64,000 nucleotides of DNA, from positions 1,068,994 to 1,132,993 of the forward strand of contig NZ_JACHFM010000001.1 in NCBI RefSeq assembly GCF_014201905.1, in the 5' to 3' direction. How positions within the stretch are numbered: position 1 is the first letter of the stretch; each line of letters starts with the position of its first letter. Of this stretch, positions 44,703-53,515 are shown piece after piece. Under the pieces are notes generated by a model. The model did not search any database and had not been told where the DNA came from. It saw nothing but the letters and a program-made list of their open reading frames with translations. This DNA is from Amaricoccus macauensis (GTDB taxonomy: Bacteria; Pseudomonadota; Alphaproteobacteria; Rhodobacterales; Rhodobacteraceae). Position numbers and translations under genes: made by a program.

Positions 44703-45125
44703 CCCGGTGCCGACCTCCTGTGGCGAGATCGATTCCCCGCATCTTGCCACGGGGCTAACTCTACCTATGCATGAATCACCCTTGCCGGATTCCCGCGCCT
44801 CGGCAGCGATCCTCGCGGATCCCCACCTGAAGGTGACCAACCGCGTCATCTTGCGTCTGCGAAGCTGCACCGCACAAGGACTGGTCCGGCAGCCGTCCCC
44901 GGTGCGCGCCGTTCCCGGGGACCGGAGCCGGAAATCCCCCCGCCATCCGCGTAGCTTGCAAGCCGGTGTTGCCAGAATGACAACACCTGTGCTTAACTCC
45001 GGAGGCCCGCTTTCACCGATTGAAAACGCGCCGGAAAGTTGGCTAGTGTTCAGGCATTAGCTTGTCCGCTCGCAGGTCCGGACGAGTTAGCAGTATCGCA
45101 GACCCGCACTCTGAGGAGGACAACA
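44703..45125. other. Intergenic region of 423 bases, no convincing gene
   Basis: Open frames here are short, shift codon usage and lack ribosome sites. It ends with a possible sigma-70-like promoter and a strong GAGGAGG ribosome site for the small gene at 45126. A GC-rich stretch near 44890-44940 could fold, but I see no defined RNA family. Confidence 0.6.
45020..45049 (+). promoter_or_regulatory. Possible housekeeping promoter for small exported protein
   Basis: TTGAAA (45020-45025), 18-base spacer, TAGTGT (45044-45049), 76 bases before the ATG. Only a partial -10 match. Confidence 0.3.
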
Positions 45126-45341
45126 ATGAAACTTATCGTTAGCACTGCGGTAGCTCTCCTGCTTGCCGGTCAGGCATTCGCCGGCAACCTCGTGTTCGAG
45201 GCGCCCGAGGAGCCGGTCGTGGTTGCTGAGCCGGCCCCGATGGGTGGTTCGAACGCCGCCTGGATCATCCCGGTCATCGGTCTTGCCGCGATTGCCTACG
45301 CGATCGCCAATGACGACGACGACGACGACACCACCGACTGA
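45126..45341 (+). CDS. Small exported protein with hydrophobic helix and Asp-rich tail
   Basis: 71 residues: a clear signal peptide (1-19, cleavage after QAFA), a Pro/Glu/Val-rich stretch (EEPVVVAEPAP), one hydrophobic segment (AAWIIPVIGLAAIAYAIA, about 44-61) and a tail with six consecutive Asp. Strong GAGGAGG ribosome site and a rho-independent-type terminator at 45387 make it a single-gene unit. The layout recalls small proteins found with the YjbF/YjbH pair, which lies convergent 240 bases away, but I recognise no family. Confidence 0.78.
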   Translation: MKLIVSTAVALLLAGQAFAGNLVFEAPEEPVVVAEPAPMGGSNAAWIIPVIGLAAIAYAIANDDDDDDTTD

Positions 45342-45386
45342 TTCCTGCCTCCCGGAGCCGCGGGTGACCTGCGGCGCGTGACTCCA

Positions 45387-45419
45387 GGGCATCGCCGACC
45401 GGCGGTGCCCTTTCATTTT
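45387..45419 (+). terminator. Rho-independent-type terminator of the small exported protein gene
   Basis: A 10-bp stem with one T-G pair (45387-45396 with 45401-45410, loop GACC) is followed directly by TTTCATTTT. Confidence 0.8.
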
Positions 45420-45508
45420 CGCGGCCTAGGCGAGTACCTCCGCGGCCCTTGCCCGACCAGGTCCAGCCGCCGCCCGCGAAGTCCCCGCAAGCGCCCGGAC
45501 ACCGGAGT

Positions 45509-45527
45509 GCCGCCGCGCCGCGGCGGC
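45509..45527. repeat. GC-rich 9-bp palindrome downstream of YjbF gene
   Basis: GCCGCCGCG and CGCGGCGGC flank one central base. It lies 57 bases past the YjbF stop (minus strand) and may help end that transcript, though no T-run is present. Confidence 0.4.
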
Positions 45528-45583
45528 GACGCAGGGCTTCCCGATCAATAAGGACCGAAGTCAGAGCACGCCGCGCCGGAGCG

Positions 45584-46261
45584 TCAGGGCGTGTAGGGTT
45601 CGAGCACCTGCATGTCGATATGGCCCATCTTCGGCCCGATCCACTGCAGCGAGCGCCGCACCGCGCCGCTTGCCGGATCGACGAAGTGCAGGTTCTCGAA
45701 GCGTCCGTCCGGCCCGGCGCATGTCTCGGTGATTTCGAGACCGCTATAGCGGACCTGCAGGATCACCATCTCGCTTGCCGCACCGCGCTCGAAGGTGCAG
45801 CTGTACCGCTCGACGCGCCCCTGCGGCCCCGCCCCGGGCAGCTCGAACGTCCGATCCACCCGCGCCGGCCAGGCGCCCGGCGGCGTCGGCCGGACCAGCG
45901 GGTCGTTGCTGCTGCTCCAGCTGGACAGGAGATCGGTGCCAAGTCCGCGGGTGCCGGTCACCTCCGCCCCCTTGAGCGTCACCTGCTGCATGAGCGGCGA
46001 CACGTAGGTCACAAACCCACGATTGTCAGCTGTCGCGTAGAGCACCGTGCCGCGCGGATCGCTCTCGAGCCGCGCAAGGATCGCCGCGACGTTCGCCCGC
46101 TCGATGTCACTGCGCGTGACCTGCCGCTGCGGCTTTGGCGCAGGTTCCGTGCGCCACATGCCGGCCAGCGCCCCCATGGCCTCGGAAAGGACCGGATCAC
46201 GCTGGCTGCCGCAACCCGCAAGCAGACCAAGGAGAACGAGGGCGAACGAGCGACGCATCAT
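45584..46261 (-). CDS. YjbF/GfcB-type lipoprotein
   Basis: A 225-residue lipoprotein (lipobox LAGC, Cys at residue 18). The mature part has the YjbF pattern: a conserved Y-T-D/N-R-G-F-V region (ATADNRGFVTYVSPLMQQVTLKGAEVTGTRGLGTDLLSS), then YSCTFERGAAS and ITETCAGPDGRFENLHFVD near the end. YjbF-type proteins take part in production of an extracellular polysaccharide in E. coli (yjbEFGH, gfc operons). The ATG overlaps the stop of the upstream YjbH gene by 4 bases. Confidence 0.88.
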   Translation of the reverse strand: MMRRSFALVLLGLLAGCGSQRDPVLSEAMGALAGMWRTEPAPKPQRQVTRSDIERANVAAILARLESDPRGTVLYATADNRGFVTYVSPLMQQVTLKGAEVTGTRGLGTDLLSSWSSSNDPLVRPTPPGAWPARVDRTFELPGAGPQGRVERYSCTFERGAASEMVILQVRYSGLEITETCAGPDGRFENLHFVDPASGAVRRSLQWIGPKMGHIDMQVLEPYTP

Positions 46262-48459
46262 TGCCAGAACGAGCCCCAGTTCTGTTTCAGGTGATCCTGA
46301 TCCATGTCCCGTACGATCGGATAGAGCCGGTTCTCGACATCGAGCGTTGCGCCGCCGTTGCTTGCCAGCGACCGCAGCTCGCCCTCGATCGTCTGACGCG
46401 TCTCGAATGGAGTCGACCAGCGCAGCGGGATCGAGATGGTGAGCCCCTTGTCGAAGCTGCCCTCTCCGAACTCGTCCTCGGTCACATCGGTCTTCGTAAC
46501 AAAAGCGCCAACCGACCAGCCGTTGGCAAAGCGCCGCGCCACCGACAGCGTCGCGCCCCAGTCGCCCGCGAGATAGCGCCCCGCGAAGAGCTGCGTCTCG
46601 ATCCCCTGCCAGCCGGTATTCCAGTAGAACGACGCCCCGCCGGTCACCACGTCGTAGTCGTAGTGACCGAAGCCGAACGGGTTGTCGAAATCGCGCTGCT
46701 TCACCCAGTTGAGTTCAGCGCCGAGGCCCCAGTTCTGATCCACCGGCTTCCACAGCAACTCACCCGAGACGCCACCAAACTGCCGCTCGAGGAGACCCGC
46801 GGAAACGCGGCCATAGGTCTCGGGGTTCAGCTTGAAGAGATAGTCGCCGGTCAGCCGGACAAGCTTTGGCGACCATCCGGCATAATACCGCTGCGAGTCG
46901 CTCTGGACCGGCGACAGGTTCCCTGACGAGTCGCTGCCGGGATCGTCGAACACGCCGAGCAGCGGCTGGCGGATCAGCGAGGAGAACGAAAGCCCCGGGC
47001 TCACCCGCACCGAGCCGCGAAGCTGTGCGGTCAGCTGCGGCTTGAAGCCGTCGTTGCCGCCGAAGAGCTGGATCGTCGGGACCGGAAAGATCGCCCAGTC
47101 GTAGATCGGATAGACGTCGCGCTGCCACACCTGCCCGGTCAGCGCCGGCACGGCGCCGTCCATCTGAACCGTGTTCCAGCTGAGCGCACCAGCGTTGGGC
47201 TGCGCAGCAAGGCCCTCGAGATCGCTGCGCCGCACCGTCACCGTGGTGGTCGGCACGCCATTCTCCACGGGCGTGATGCGGAAGGTCTCGACCGAATACG
47301 GCAAGCCCACCGCCAGCACCCGCGCCGTGCGCCCGATGGCCTTCGGCGTGCGGTTCATGCGGCGGTTGATGATGAAGACATCGACGGCGTCGTCTTCAAA
47401 CTTCATCGCGTCGAGCGTGATCCCGTCGGTCCTCAGGGCGTCGCCGAGCGCCTCGGTGAGCTTCGCGCGCGCCGCCGGATCGTTCACCCAGGCCGTGCTC
47501 ATGTTGGCACCGGCCGGCCGCGGATTGACCGGCATCGGCCCCGAGCCCAGGTCCTGCGGCGTGATCGGCTTGTAGGGATTGCCCGTGACCACGACATTGA
47601 AGCCGACCGCGTCGCCGTACATCCAGTAGCCGCCAAGCGTGATCCCGCCCGTCAGCCGGTACTCGGCACCGAGGTTGAACGGCGTCTTGCGATCAAAACT
47701 CGCCGCCGGGCTTACCTGCTCGCGGCTGTAGGCATCCGACGACACCTCGGCCTTCAGCGTCAGCTTGTCGACCGGCGTGCGCCACTCGACACCACCAAAG
47801 AAGCCCATGTCCTCGCCATGGAACATCGCCTTGAACGTCGGCTTGCCGCCCCTGCCGTAGTTGTTTTCCCGGGTGCAGAAGCTGTCGGAAAGGGCGCAAA
47901 ACGGGTTCTCGACGCCACCAGCGCTGCCGAGACGACCCCAGCCGACACCGGCGGTCACCTTGAGGTCGTCGTCGAGGAAGTTCTTCGTCGCCGCCAGATA
48001 CTCCGACGAGTACACCCCGGTTCCGAGCAGATCGCGGAAGCCAAGGGTGAGCGACGGCAGATAATCGCCCTCGCGCATCAGCTGCAGCCGCAGGTCGAGA
48101 CTTCGGTCAAAGAGATCGTAGGTGGGATCCTTCGGTCGGTCCCAGTTGTGGATCGTCGAATAGCGCAGCGACATCTCGACCCGGGGAAGGGCCTGAAAGC
48201 TGAAGTTGCGCCGTACGAAACCGCCAAACTGGCTGTAGCTCGCCGTCACCTGACCGTCGGGCTGCATCTCACCGCTCGGCATGTCGATGATGCCCGTCGA
48301 GCCGTAGAGGTTCATCGACGGGCGCGGCAGCGCCACTTCCCGGCCATCGGCATCGCGACCGACGGCATCCTGCGCCGGCGCCGACGATCCCGGCACCACC
48401 ACCGCGGCCGCGGCCAAAGCCAGCACGGCCGCTCCCGCACGCAGGCGTCTCTCACTCAT
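46258..48459 (-). CDS. YjbH-type outer-membrane exopolysaccharide protein
   Basis: A 733-residue exported protein, signal peptide at about 1-29. The start of the mature part (NLYGSTGIIDMPSGEMQPDG near 48-67) is the YjbH hallmark, followed by many amphipathic beta strands with aromatic ends, consistent with one or two outer-membrane barrels, and a C-terminal Trp/Phe (SFWQ). YjbH-like proteins are predicted to move or modify extracellular polysaccharide. ATG 48459 chosen over TTG 48474. First gene of the YjbH-YjbF pair; YjbG is absent. Confidence 0.9.
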   Translation of the reverse strand: MSERRLRAGAAVLALAAAAVVVPGSSAPAQDAVGRDADGREVALPRPSMNLYGSTGIIDMPSGEMQPDGQVTASYSQFGGFVRRNFSFQALPRVEMSLRYSTIHNWDRPKDPTYDLFDRSLDLRLQLMREGDYLPSLTLGFRDLLGTGVYSSEYLAATKNFLDDDLKVTAGVGWGRLGSAGGVENPFCALSDSFCTRENNYGRGGKPTFKAMFHGEDMGFFGGVEWRTPVDKLTLKAEVSSDAYSREQVSPAASFDRKTPFNLGAEYRLTGGITLGGYWMYGDAVGFNVVVTGNPYKPITPQDLGSGPMPVNPRPAGANMSTAWVNDPAARAKLTEALGDALRTDGITLDAMKFEDDAVDVFIINRRMNRTPKAIGRTARVLAVGLPYSVETFRITPVENGVPTTTVTVRRSDLEGLAAQPNAGALSWNTVQMDGAVPALTGQVWQRDVYPIYDWAIFPVPTIQLFGGNDGFKPQLTAQLRGSVRVSPGLSFSSLIRQPLLGVFDDPGSDSSGNLSPVQSDSQRYYAGWSPKLVRLTGDYLFKLNPETYGRVSAGLLERQFGGVSGELLWKPVDQNWGLGAELNWVKQRDFDNPFGFGHYDYDVVTGGASFYWNTGWQGIETQLFAGRYLAGDWGATLSVARRFANGWSVGAFVTKTDVTEDEFGEGSFDKGLTISIPLRWSTPFETRQTIEGELRSLASNGGATLDVENRLYPIVRDMDQDHLKQNWGSFWQ

Positions 48460-48610
48460 CCCACCAAACCTCAACGGCTCCCGCTAACGGGGGGAGCGCC
48501 TTATGGCGACTTTGCGGCAGTCTTGTCCGATGCTTGCGCGGAACGCCAGCCGGAAAGATTCGCTGGAAGCGATTTGGCGTTCGCTGTTGCCGCGAAGTCC
48601 CGCTCCGCCC

Positions 48611-49456
48611 TCAGCCACCCGCGGCAAGCACGGCGCGCAGCCCGGCGCGATAGTCAGGACAGGCGAGCGTCACCCCGAGCTCCTCACGGATCCGCCGGTT
48701 CGACACCCGCTTCGACTCGGCCCAGAAGCTCGCGGCCATGGGCGAGAGCCCGGCCGACTCGAACGGCACCTCCGGCGGGACCGGCAGTCCGAGGAGCCCG
48801 GCGCCGAACGCCACCACGTCGCCCGGCGGCGCCGGCTCATCGTCTGCCACGTTATAGGCCCGCCCGGGCGCTGGCCGCGCCAGCGAGGCCGCCAGCGTCG
48901 CGGCCAGGTCGCCCACGTGGATCCGGCTGAAGACCTGCCCCTCGCGCACCACCCGCTGCGCCGTCCCGGCCCGGAGCTTGTCGAGCACGCTCCGCCCGGG
49001 ACCATAGATCCCCGCAAGGCGGAAGTGATGCACCGGCAGCCCCGTCGCCGCCCAGCCCGCTTCGGCCGCCACGCGCCGGCGGCCGCGCTCGCCCGCCGGG
49101 GCAAGCGCACCCGTCTCGTCAACCCAACCGCCGGCACGATCGCCATAGACCCCGGTCGTCGAAAGATACCCGACCCAGTCCGGGCGCGCCGCCAGCAGCG
49201 CCTCTCCGTGCCGCCGCAACACCGGATCGCCCTCGGCGTCCGGCGGCAGCGAGACAAGGAGCGCGCGGGCCGCCCCGATCGCCCGATCGACGGCGGCCGC
49301 ATCAGCCCAGTCGACCGGCTCGACACCGGCTGCCCGCATGTCCTCCGCGCGCGCCTCGGACCGCGTGGTGCCGAGGACGTGCCAGTCCGCGAGCCTTGCG
49401 GCGAGCGCCGCCGCCGAGTAGCCATGGCCGAGCATCAGGATGAGGGGTCGGGTCAT
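48611..49456 (-). CDS. NAD(P)-dependent epimerase/dehydratase-family protein (YeeZ-like)
   Basis: A 281-residue extended-SDR-like protein of the YeeZ type. The nucleotide motif is degenerate (LGHGYSAAALAARLA, residues 8-22). Later blocks are LSTTGVYGDRAGGWVDE (about 98-114) and FRLAGIYGPGRSVLDKLR (about 146-163), with FSRIHVGDLA near 178-187 and YNVADDEP near 205. AGGAGGG precedes the ATG at 49456. Substrate unknown. Divergent from the TPR gene 30 bases away, so their promoters must overlap or be embedded. Confidence 0.88.
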   Translation of the reverse strand: MTRPLILMLGHGYSAAALAARLADWHVLGTTRSEARAEDMRAAGVEPVDWADAAAVDRAIGAARALLVSLPPDAEGDPVLRRHGEALLAARPDWVGYLSTTGVYGDRAGGWVDETGALAPAGERGRRRVAAEAGWAATGLPVHHFRLAGIYGPGRSVLDKLRAGTAQRVVREGQVFSRIHVGDLAATLAASLARPAPGRAYNVADDEPAPPGDVVAFGAGLLGLPVPPEVPFESAGLSPMAASFWAESKRVSNRRIREELGVTLACPDYRAGLRAVLAAGG

Positions 49457-49486
49457 GCCCTCCTGCCTAACCGAACGCGCCGCCAT

Positions 49487-50215
49487 ATGCGACGCCTGAT
49501 CGCCGCGGCGCTCTTCGCGACGACGCTGCCATGGCCGGCGGCGGCGGCGGTCACCAACACGGACGAATGCAAGGCAGCCCTCGCCGGCGACCCGGCGACG
49601 GCCCGTGAGGACGCCGCGGTCTGGGAGCGAAACGGCGGCGGCGTCCCAGCCCGGCTCTGTTCCGCGGCGGCGCTCGCGGCACTCGGCGCCCATGCCACCG
49701 CGGCGCAGATGCTGACCGGAATCGCCGAGAGCCCGAACCGCGCCATGTCGACCAGCCTGCGCGTGCGGGTGCTGGTGGATGCCGCCGACCAGTGGCTCGC
49801 CGCCGGCAAGCCAGGCATCGCGCGCGAGGCACTGGGACGCGCCGACAAGCTGACCCGGCCCGACGCCCGGCGCCTCGTTCTCACCGCCCGCGTCGCCGCC
49901 GCCGAGGCCGATTGGCCCGCCGCCGAGACCGCGCTGCGCGCAGCTCTCACAACTGCGCCGGACGACGCCGCCACCCACGCCCTCCTCGCGGCGGCACTGC
50001 GCAATCAGGGCGACGCGACCGCGGCCCTGCCGGAGGCGGATCGTGCGGCAGCCCTCGCCCCGGACCTCCCCGAAGCGCTGTTCGAGCAGGGCGCCGCCCG
50101 CGCCGAGACCGGAGACTCAAGGGGCGCGGCCAATGCGTGGCTCACGCTCATCGAAAAGCACCCGGACTCGAGCCTCGCCGGTCACGCCCGCCTCAACCTT
50201 CAGCGCCTGCCCTGA
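49487..50215 (+). CDS. Exported TPR-like repeat protein
   Basis: A 242-residue protein with a signal peptide (1-20, cleavage near AAAAVT) and helical repeats: the last three (about residues 150-240: [43 protein letters not shown]) fit tetratricopeptide repeats. The reading frame is open far upstream, but codon-scale similarity and the signal peptide place the start at ATG 49487. It overlaps the convergent queG gene by 23 bases. Probably a periplasmic scaffold; partner unknown. Confidence 0.85.
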   Translation: MRRLIAAALFATTLPWPAAAAVTNTDECKAALAGDPATAREDAAVWERNGGGVPARLCSAAALAALGAHATAAQMLTGIAESPNRAMSTSLRVRVLVDAADQWLAAGKPGIAREALGRADKLTRPDARRLVLTARVAAAEADWPAAETALRAALTTAPDDAATHALLAAALRNQGDATAALPEADRAAALAPDLPEALFEQGAARAETGDSRGAANAWLTLIEKHPDSSLAGHARLNLQRLP

Positions 50216-51269
50216 GCCGCGCCACGGCCCAGGCGCCGGCATCGGCGACAGTGGCATCCGCATCCGCCGCCAGCCGCTCGGCCACGGACAAATGGCCCAT
50301 GTCGCCGGAATTGCCGATGGCATAGGCGACATTGCGCACGAAGCGGTTCCGCCCGATCCGCTTCACCGCCGACCCGGAGAAGAACGTCCGGAAGCCCGCA
50401 TCATCGAGCCCGGCCAGCTCCGCCAGCCGCGGTGCATCGAGTTCCGGCCGCGCGGCAAGCTTCACCTCGCGCGCGGTGACGGCGAACTTGTTCCACGGAC
50501 AGACCGCGAGACAATCGTCGCAGCCATAGATCCGGTTGCCGAGCTTGCCACGCAATGCCTCGTCCACCGGCCCGTCATGCTCGATCGTCAGGTAGCTGAT
50601 GCAGCGCCGGGCATCGAGCTCATAGGGCGCCGGAAAGGCATCCGTGGGACAGGCATCGAGACACGCCCGGCAACTGCCGCACCGGCTCTCCCCCGGCGCA
50701 TCGCGCGGCAGATCGAGCGTGGTGAAGACCGCGCCGAGAAAGAACCAGTTGCCAAGCTCCCGCCCGAGCAGGTTCGTGTGCTTGCCTTGCCAGCCGAGCC
50801 CGGCCGCCTCGGCCAGCGGCTTCTCCATGACCGGCGCTGTGTCGACGAAAACCTTGATCTCCGCGCCGGTCCCGGCCACCAGCCAGCGCCCGAGCCGCTT
50901 CAGCCGCGCCTTCACCACGTCGTGGTAGTCCCGCCCCCGGGCATAGACGCTGATCGCCCCGCGATCGGGCTGCCGCGTCACCGCGAGCGGATCGACCTCC
51001 GGCGTATAGGCCTCCGCCAGCATCACCACCGATCGCGCCGCGGGCCAGAGCGCCGCCGCCGACCCGCGCCACGCGGTGCGCTCGGCCATCCACGCCATCT
51101 GTCCGTGGCGCCCGGCCTCGAGAAACGCCGCAAGCCGCCCGGCCGTCTCGGGCACCGCGTCCGGCGCGCAGATCCCGCAGGCGGAGAACCCCTCCTCCAG
51201 CGCCCGCGCCTTCAGCGCTGCCGCCACGTCGGAGGGCCTAGCATCTGCCAATGTCCCCGAGGTCTTCAT
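50193..51269 (-). CDS. queG: Epoxyqueuosine reductase
   Basis: A 358-residue QueG that reduces epoxyqueuosine to queuosine in tRNA, using cobalamin and two [4Fe-4S] clusters. Cluster motifs: [19 protein letters not shown] (about 185-203) and [13 protein letters not shown] (about 235-247), plus the [18 protein letters not shown] block and [10 protein letters not shown] for cobalamin contact. Start at ATG 51269; a longer reading would enter a region unlike the family. The GST gene lies 132 bases upstream on the same strand, a common pairing. Confidence 0.96.
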   Translation of the reverse strand: MKTSGTLADARPSDVAAALKARALEEGFSACGICAPDAVPETAGRLAAFLEAGRHGQMAWMAERTAWRGSAAALWPAARSVVMLAEAYTPEVDPLAVTRQPDRGAISVYARGRDYHDVVKARLKRLGRWLVAGTGAEIKVFVDTAPVMEKPLAEAAGLGWQGKHTNLLGRELGNWFFLGAVFTTLDLPRDAPGESRCGSCRACLDACPTDAFPAPYELDARRCISYLTIEHDGPVDEALRGKLGNRIYGCDDCLAVCPWNKFAVTAREVKLAARPELDAPRLAELAGLDDAGFRTFFSGSAVKRIGRNRFVRNVAYAIGNSGDMGHLSVAERLAADADATVADAGAWAVARLRAGAEG

Positions 51270-51401
51270 ACGGCCTTGAAACCTGGAGAGCAGTCGTTTT
51301 CCGGCAACCGCCGGAAAACCAGTAAAGAAAACCCTGCGCGCACCTGCGCGCACCCTGTCGCGGCCAAGGCCGCGTCCCGCAGCCCCAGCCCGCGGAAGGG
51401 C

Positions 51402-52067
51402 TCAGAAATCGAGGTCCGCATAGTGCTGCGGCGGCGTGAAGCCCGGCACGAGGTCTGCGAGGATCGAGCGGAACGCCGGCCGCGACTTGATCTTGGCGTA
51501 CCACTCATGCAGCCCGGAGTTGCGGCTCCAGTCCACGTCGCCAATGTAGTCCAGGCACGAGAGCTGCGCCGCGGCGGCAAAGTCCGCGATCGTCATCGTG
51601 TCCCCGGCCAGCCAGCGGCGATGATCCATCAGCCAGCCGATATAGTCGAGATGGTACTTGATGTTGCGAAGCCCGGCCTTGATCTTGCCGCTTTCGGGAT
51701 ACCCCGACTTCGAGAGCTTCTTGTTCACCCGCTCATAGAGCAGGTTCGCCGTCACCTCGTTGTGGAACTTGTCATCGAACCACGCGGTCAGCCGGCGCGC
51801 CTCGGCCCGGAGCGCGGGGTTGCGGGGCAGAAGCGGCGGCTCCGGTGTCGTCTCCTCGATGTACTCGAAGATCGCCTGGCTGTCGGCGAACACCAGACTG
51901 TCGATCTTCAGCACCGGCACCTGCCCGGCCGGGTTCATCCGCAGGAAGTCCATGCGTCGTTCCCACGGCTTCTCCTCGACCAGCTCCACCTCGATCTTCT
52001 TCTCGGCCAGCGCCAGGCGGACTTTGCGACAGAACGGCGACAATGGCTGGTGGTAGAGACGGCGCAT
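51402..52067 (-). CDS. Glutathione S-transferase family protein
   Basis: A 221-residue GST with a thioredoxin-like N domain (1-80; the active-site region LYHQPLSPFCRKVRLALAEK has Ser/Cys, and the cis-Pro is in GQVPVL near 49-54; ADSQAIFEYIEE near 62-73) and an all-alpha C domain with MTIADFAAAAQLSCLDYIGDVDW near 158-180. It may conjugate or reduce small molecules with glutathione. Upstream of queG. Class not assignable. Confidence 0.92.
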   Translation of the reverse strand: MRRLYHQPLSPFCRKVRLALAEKKIEVELVEEKPWERRMDFLRMNPAGQVPVLKIDSLVFADSQAIFEYIEETTPEPPLLPRNPALRAEARRLTAWFDDKFHNEVTANLLYERVNKKLSKSGYPESGKIKAGLRNIKYHLDYIGWLMDHRRWLAGDTMTIADFAAAAQLSCLDYIGDVDWSRNSGLHEWYAKIKSRPAFRSILADLVPGFTPPQHYADLDF

Positions 52068-52256
52068 GTTTCTCCGGCCTCACTTCTGGCTCGACAATTT
52101 CCTTCTTCGGACTTTCGCGGCGGCTTTTCAACCGCTGACGCCCGTAGGCGCCGGGTTGCCGCCGGGTTGCCATCGTCTCCTGTCCGCTTCGCAGCGTCTT
52201 GCCCACAGAGCGGGGAGCCCCTAGATGGGTTGCTGCATCTGCGAAATGGAGGACCG

Positions 52257-52793
52257 ATGAGCAGCAAGCCGGCAATCGAAACCCGGTTCGAACGAGGGCT
52301 GTTCGCCGCCCGCTGGCTGATGGCGCCCATGTACCTCGGGCTCGTCGTCTCGCTCGGCATGCTGGCCGTCGTCTTCGTGCGCGAGCTCGCCTACTACGCG
52401 TCCCAGATCATGACGCTCACCAGCGAGGACACGATTCTCGTCGTCCTCACGCTCATCGACCTCACGCTCGCGGGCAACCTGCTGCTCATCGTCCTGTTCT
52501 CGGGCTACGAGAATTTCGTCTCGAAGCTCGACATCGACGACACGGCCGACCGGCCGTCGTGGATGGGCACCGTCGACTTCTCCGGCCTGAAGATGAAGCT
52601 CATCGCCTCGATCGTGGCGATCTCGGGTATTCACCTGCTGAAGCGCTTCATGGAGATCGGCGAGATCCACTCCGAAACGCCGTTCGATCCGAACCAGCTC
52701 TTCTGGCTCGTGGTCATCCACCTGACCTTCGTCATCTCCGGCGTACTGCTCGCGGTGATGGACTGGGTAACGAGCCGCACCGGCAAGCACTGA
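52257..52793 (+). CDS. UPF0114 membrane protein (YqhA type)
   Basis: A 178-residue protein with four transmembrane helices (about residues 18-45, 60-85, 115-135, 145-168), the SRWLMAPMYLGL-like start (AARWLMAPMYLGLV), VLTLIDLTLAGNLLLIVLFSGYENFVSKLD and the conserved DTADRPSWMG. These are hallmarks of the YqhA/UPF0114 family, whose role is unknown. ATGGAGG ribosome site precedes the ATG. It ends 5 bases before the convergent mtgA stop. Confidence 0.95.
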   Translation: MSSKPAIETRFERGLFAARWLMAPMYLGLVVSLGMLAVVFVRELAYYASQIMTLTSEDTILVVLTLIDLTLAGNLLLIVLFSGYENFVSKLDIDDTADRPSWMGTVDFSGLKMKLIASIVAISGIHLLKRFMEIGEIHSETPFDPNQLFWLVVIHLTFVISGVLLAVMDWVTSRTGKH

Positions 52794-52798
52794 CCGTC

Positions 52799-53515
52799 TC
52801 AGGATTGCGCCGCCTTCAGGAAGCAGGCGGCGCGGCCATCCGCGCGGATCGTCGCCGCGCCCCTCTCGATCTGGGCGCCACGCCGCGTGACGAACCGCGT
52901 GCCCGCGACCGGCGACCACTCGCGCGGGTTCGGCAGCACCGCCATCAGCCGGCTTGAGCGCTGCGGCCCGAGCTTTGCCGCGTCCATCTTCCAGTAGTGC
53001 CGTGCCGCCGCCTCGACGCCGAAGACGCCCTCGCCCATCTCGGCGACGTTCAGATAGACCTCCATGATCCGCCGCTTCGGCCAGAACACTTCAATGAGCA
53101 CGGTGAACCCGGCCTCGAGCCCCTTTCTGAGCCAGGTGCGCCCCTGCCAGAGGAAGACGTTCTTCGCCACCTGCTGGCTGATCGTCGAGCCGCCTCTCAG
53201 GCGCTCGCCATCCTCGAAGGCCGAACGGATCCCGGCGAAATCGAGACCCCAGTGCTGGCAGAAGTTCGCGTCCTCCGCCGCCGCCGCCGCCAGCGGCAGA
53301 TAGTCCGCCATCTCGTCGATCGACACCCACTCGCGCTCGATCCCGCCGAGCCGCAACCACTCGGCGGTCATGTGGATCCCCGGCGGCGGATTGACGAAGC
53401 GGAAGAGGATGACCAGCGCCACCGCGAGCCCGAGGGCGATCGCCAGCGCCTTCAGCACCGCCCGTCGAGCCCTTCGCCACCGCCTCTGCACACCCGCCAC
53501 CGGCTCAGAGATCAT
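52799..53515 (-). CDS. mtgA: Monofunctional peptidoglycan glycosyltransferase
   Basis: A 238-residue GT51 enzyme with one N-terminal transmembrane helix (about residues 22-42) and the glycosyltransferase motifs: AAEDANFCQHWGLDF (catalytic Glu near 83), RLRGGSTISQQVAKNVFLW (about 107-125), RKGLEAGFTVLIE and KRRIMEVYLNVAEMGEGVFG. It polymerises lipid II into glycan strands without a transpeptidase domain. Its ATG overlaps the end of the M32 carboxypeptidase gene by 11 bases. Confidence 0.96.
   Translation of the reverse strand: MISEPVAGVQRRWRRARRAVLKALAIALGLAVALVILFRFVNPPPGIHMTAEWLRLGGIEREWVSIDEMADYLPLAAAAAEDANFCQHWGLDFAGIRSAFEDGERLRGGSTISQQVAKNVFLWQGRTWLRKGLEAGFTVLIEVFWPKRRIMEVYLNVAEMGEGVFGVEAAARHYWKMDAAKLGPQRSSRLMAVLPNPREWSPVAGTRFVTRRGAQIERGAATIRADGRAACFLKAAQS

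Noticed and set aside
44626-45060. Plus-strand open frame of 144 codons after the second L,D-transpeptidase
   Set aside because: Begins inside that gene in another frame, no ribosome site and no recognisable protein.
48503-49486. Upstream extension of the TPR protein frame by 328 codons
   Set aside because: It is antisense to the epimerase gene; the signal peptide marks the true start at 49487.
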